DNA of 64,000 nucleotides from Pseudobacter sp. (GTDB taxonomy: Bacteria; Bacteroidota; Bacteroidia; Chitinophagales; Chitinophagaceae), in contig JAFIGX010000009.1 of the NCBI GenBank assembly GCA_017849455.1, forward strand, positions 175,699 to 239,698, given 5' to 3'. A program made the translations under genes and the position numbers. Each line of letters starts with the position of its first letter. Position 1 is the first letter of the stretch. Positions 63,311-64,000 of this stretch are shown one piece after another. The notes beneath the pieces are model-generated. The model saw only the letters and a program-made list of their open reading frames with translations, was not told where the DNA came from and did no database searches.

Positions 63311-64000
63311 ATGCCGAAACCAACCATCCTGGTCACCGGTGCCAATGGGCAATTAGGGAACGAACTGAAGGTACTGGCCGGTTCCCTGGAAGGCTTCGCG
63401 TTCCTGTTCACCGACCGCAGGGAGCTACCACTCGATGACCTGGGAGCGATCCCGGATTTCTTCAGGAAATATTCACCGGCCGTGTGCATCAATGCCGCGG
63501 CGTATACGGCAGTCGATAAGGCTGAGACCGAGCAGGACCTTGCATTTACCGTGAATGCAGAAGCAGTGGGCCTTCTCTCGGCGCTTTGCAAGGAATATGG
63601 CAGCCGGTTCATCCATATCTCCACCGATTATGTGTTCGACGGATCTTCACCTGAGCCTTACCGTGAAGATGCTCCTGTGAACCCTATAAATATGTACGGG
63701 CTCTCGAAACTGAAAGGGGAGGCCCTGGGCCTGCTGAATAATCCCGATGCACTGATCATCCGCACGGCCTGGGTCTATTCATCTTTCGGGAATAATTTCG
63801 TGAAGACCATGCTGCGCCTTATGAAAGAGCGTACCTCCATCAATGTGGTCAACGACCAGGTGGGAGCGCCTACGTACGCAGCAGACCTGGCAAGCGCGAT
63901 CTTTACCATAGTTGGCAGTTGGCAGTTGGCAATTGGCAGTTCGGGTAATTTCGAAAGTAATGCCAATATTCAGGGTGATGCAACTGCCAATTGCCAACTG
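63311..64000 (+). CDS. rfbD: dTDP-4-dehydrorhamnose reductase, 3' end outside the window
   Basis: The first 230 codons of RmlD, final step of dTDP-L-rhamnose synthesis. The NAD motif is ILVTGANGQLGNELK; INAAAYTAVDKAE and HISTDYVFDGSSPEPY are family marks, and the catalytic YGLSKLKGE is intact. After APTYAADLASAIFT the sequence departs from the family: codons from 63911 to the edge are repeat A6, read in frame without a stop as IVGSWQLAIGSSGNF and on to ATANCQL. The normal continuation (helix, then GIYH-like strand) should follow beyond the window. Whether the enzyme is active is not known. Confidence 0.9.
   Translation, partial: MPKPTILVTGANGQLGNELKVLAGSLEGFAFLFTDRRELPLDDLGAIPDFFRKYSPAVCINAAAYTAVDKAETEQDLAFTVNAEAVGLLSALCKEYGSRFIHISTDYVFDGSSPEPYREDAPVNPINMYGLSKLKGEALGLLNNPDALIIRTAWVYSSFGNNFVKTMLRLMKERTSINVVNDQVGAPTYAADLASAIFTIVGSWQLAIGSSGNFESNANIQGDATANCQL
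63911..64000. repeat. Family A heptamer inverted element, copy A6 (in frame inside rfbD; cut by the edge)
   Basis: Left arm: GTTGGCA three times, then ATTGGCA and GTT (63911-63941), the most regular arm in the window. The right arm starts CAAC, TGCCAAT, TGCCAAC (63981 onward) and is cut by the window edge. It is open in the rfbD frame. Confidence 0.85.

Overview
The window reads as a chromosomal segment of a Bacteroidota bacterium, most likely family Chitinophagaceae. The grounds are the Bacteroidetes-type promoter box TAnnTTTG upstream of many genes, leaders without Shine-Dalgarno sequences, many lipoproteins, a carboxypeptidase-regulatory-like fold gene, DUF2339, HSDR_N_2 and CcmB/CcmC/CcmD arrangements typical of that phylum, and moderate G+C (not measured). 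The placement below phylum level is inference. No rRNA, tRNA, CRISPR array, IS transposase or prophage was seen. The last gene (rfbD) runs off the right edge.

Layout. 0-12.5 kb: alpha-2-macroglobulin lipoprotein, an ECF41 sigma factor with its carboxymuconolactone-decarboxylase partner, an MFS transporter, a MORN-type protein, an M14 peptidase and a two-gene AAA ATPase/TOPRIM-like module that is a candidate defence system. 13-19 kb: rpsT, the 2-oxoglutarate dehydrogenase genes sucA and sucB split by an orphan nucleotidyltransferase gene, and an RsmB-like methyltransferase. 19-31 kb: mnmA, a large M14 peptidase, ssb, a divergent L,D-transpeptidase-like protein, an exported sugar-oxidation set (TIM-barrel lipoprotein, Tat-type Gfo/Idh/MocA oxidoreductase, Ldh-family dehydrogenase) and aspartate kinase. 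31-46 kb: esterase, glycosyltransferase, queA, a 1296-residue TraB/GumN protein, a fused oligopeptide-type ABC ATPase, AMP nucleosidase, a small HsdR-N-like nuclease, DUF2339 membrane protein and two GNAT acetyltransferases. 46-49 kb: an AT-rich insert-like stretch with a DUF1016/YhcG nuclease and a perfect 16-bp inverted repeat. 49-56 kb: glutamate dehydrogenase, ccmD-ccmC-ccmB, thymidine kinase and KDO transferase (waaA). 56.6-64 kb: a nucleotide-sugar operon (aminotransferase, UDP-glucose dehydrogenase, UDP-xylose synthase, a second UDP-sugar dehydrogenase, rfbB, rfbC, rfbD) for capsule, exopolysaccharide or O-antigen precursors.

The most striking signal is not a gene. Three families of small inverted elements are scattered through the window. 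Family A has arms built of tandem 7-bp units (GTTGGCA / TGCCAAC) around an unrelated loop; six copies are present, three of them inside genes (ABC ATPase, waaA, rfbD) and all three read in the same frame, so they add peptide to the protein without breaking it. Family B has the same design with 8-bp units (about GTTGAnAA) and both copies abut the promoter of a minus-strand gene. Family C has conserved ends TCTGAACC...GGTTCAGA and lies right behind 3' ends of genes. Arms made of tandem short units in opposite orientation, with free loops, suggest a replication- or hairpin-based mode of spread rather than an ordinary transposon.
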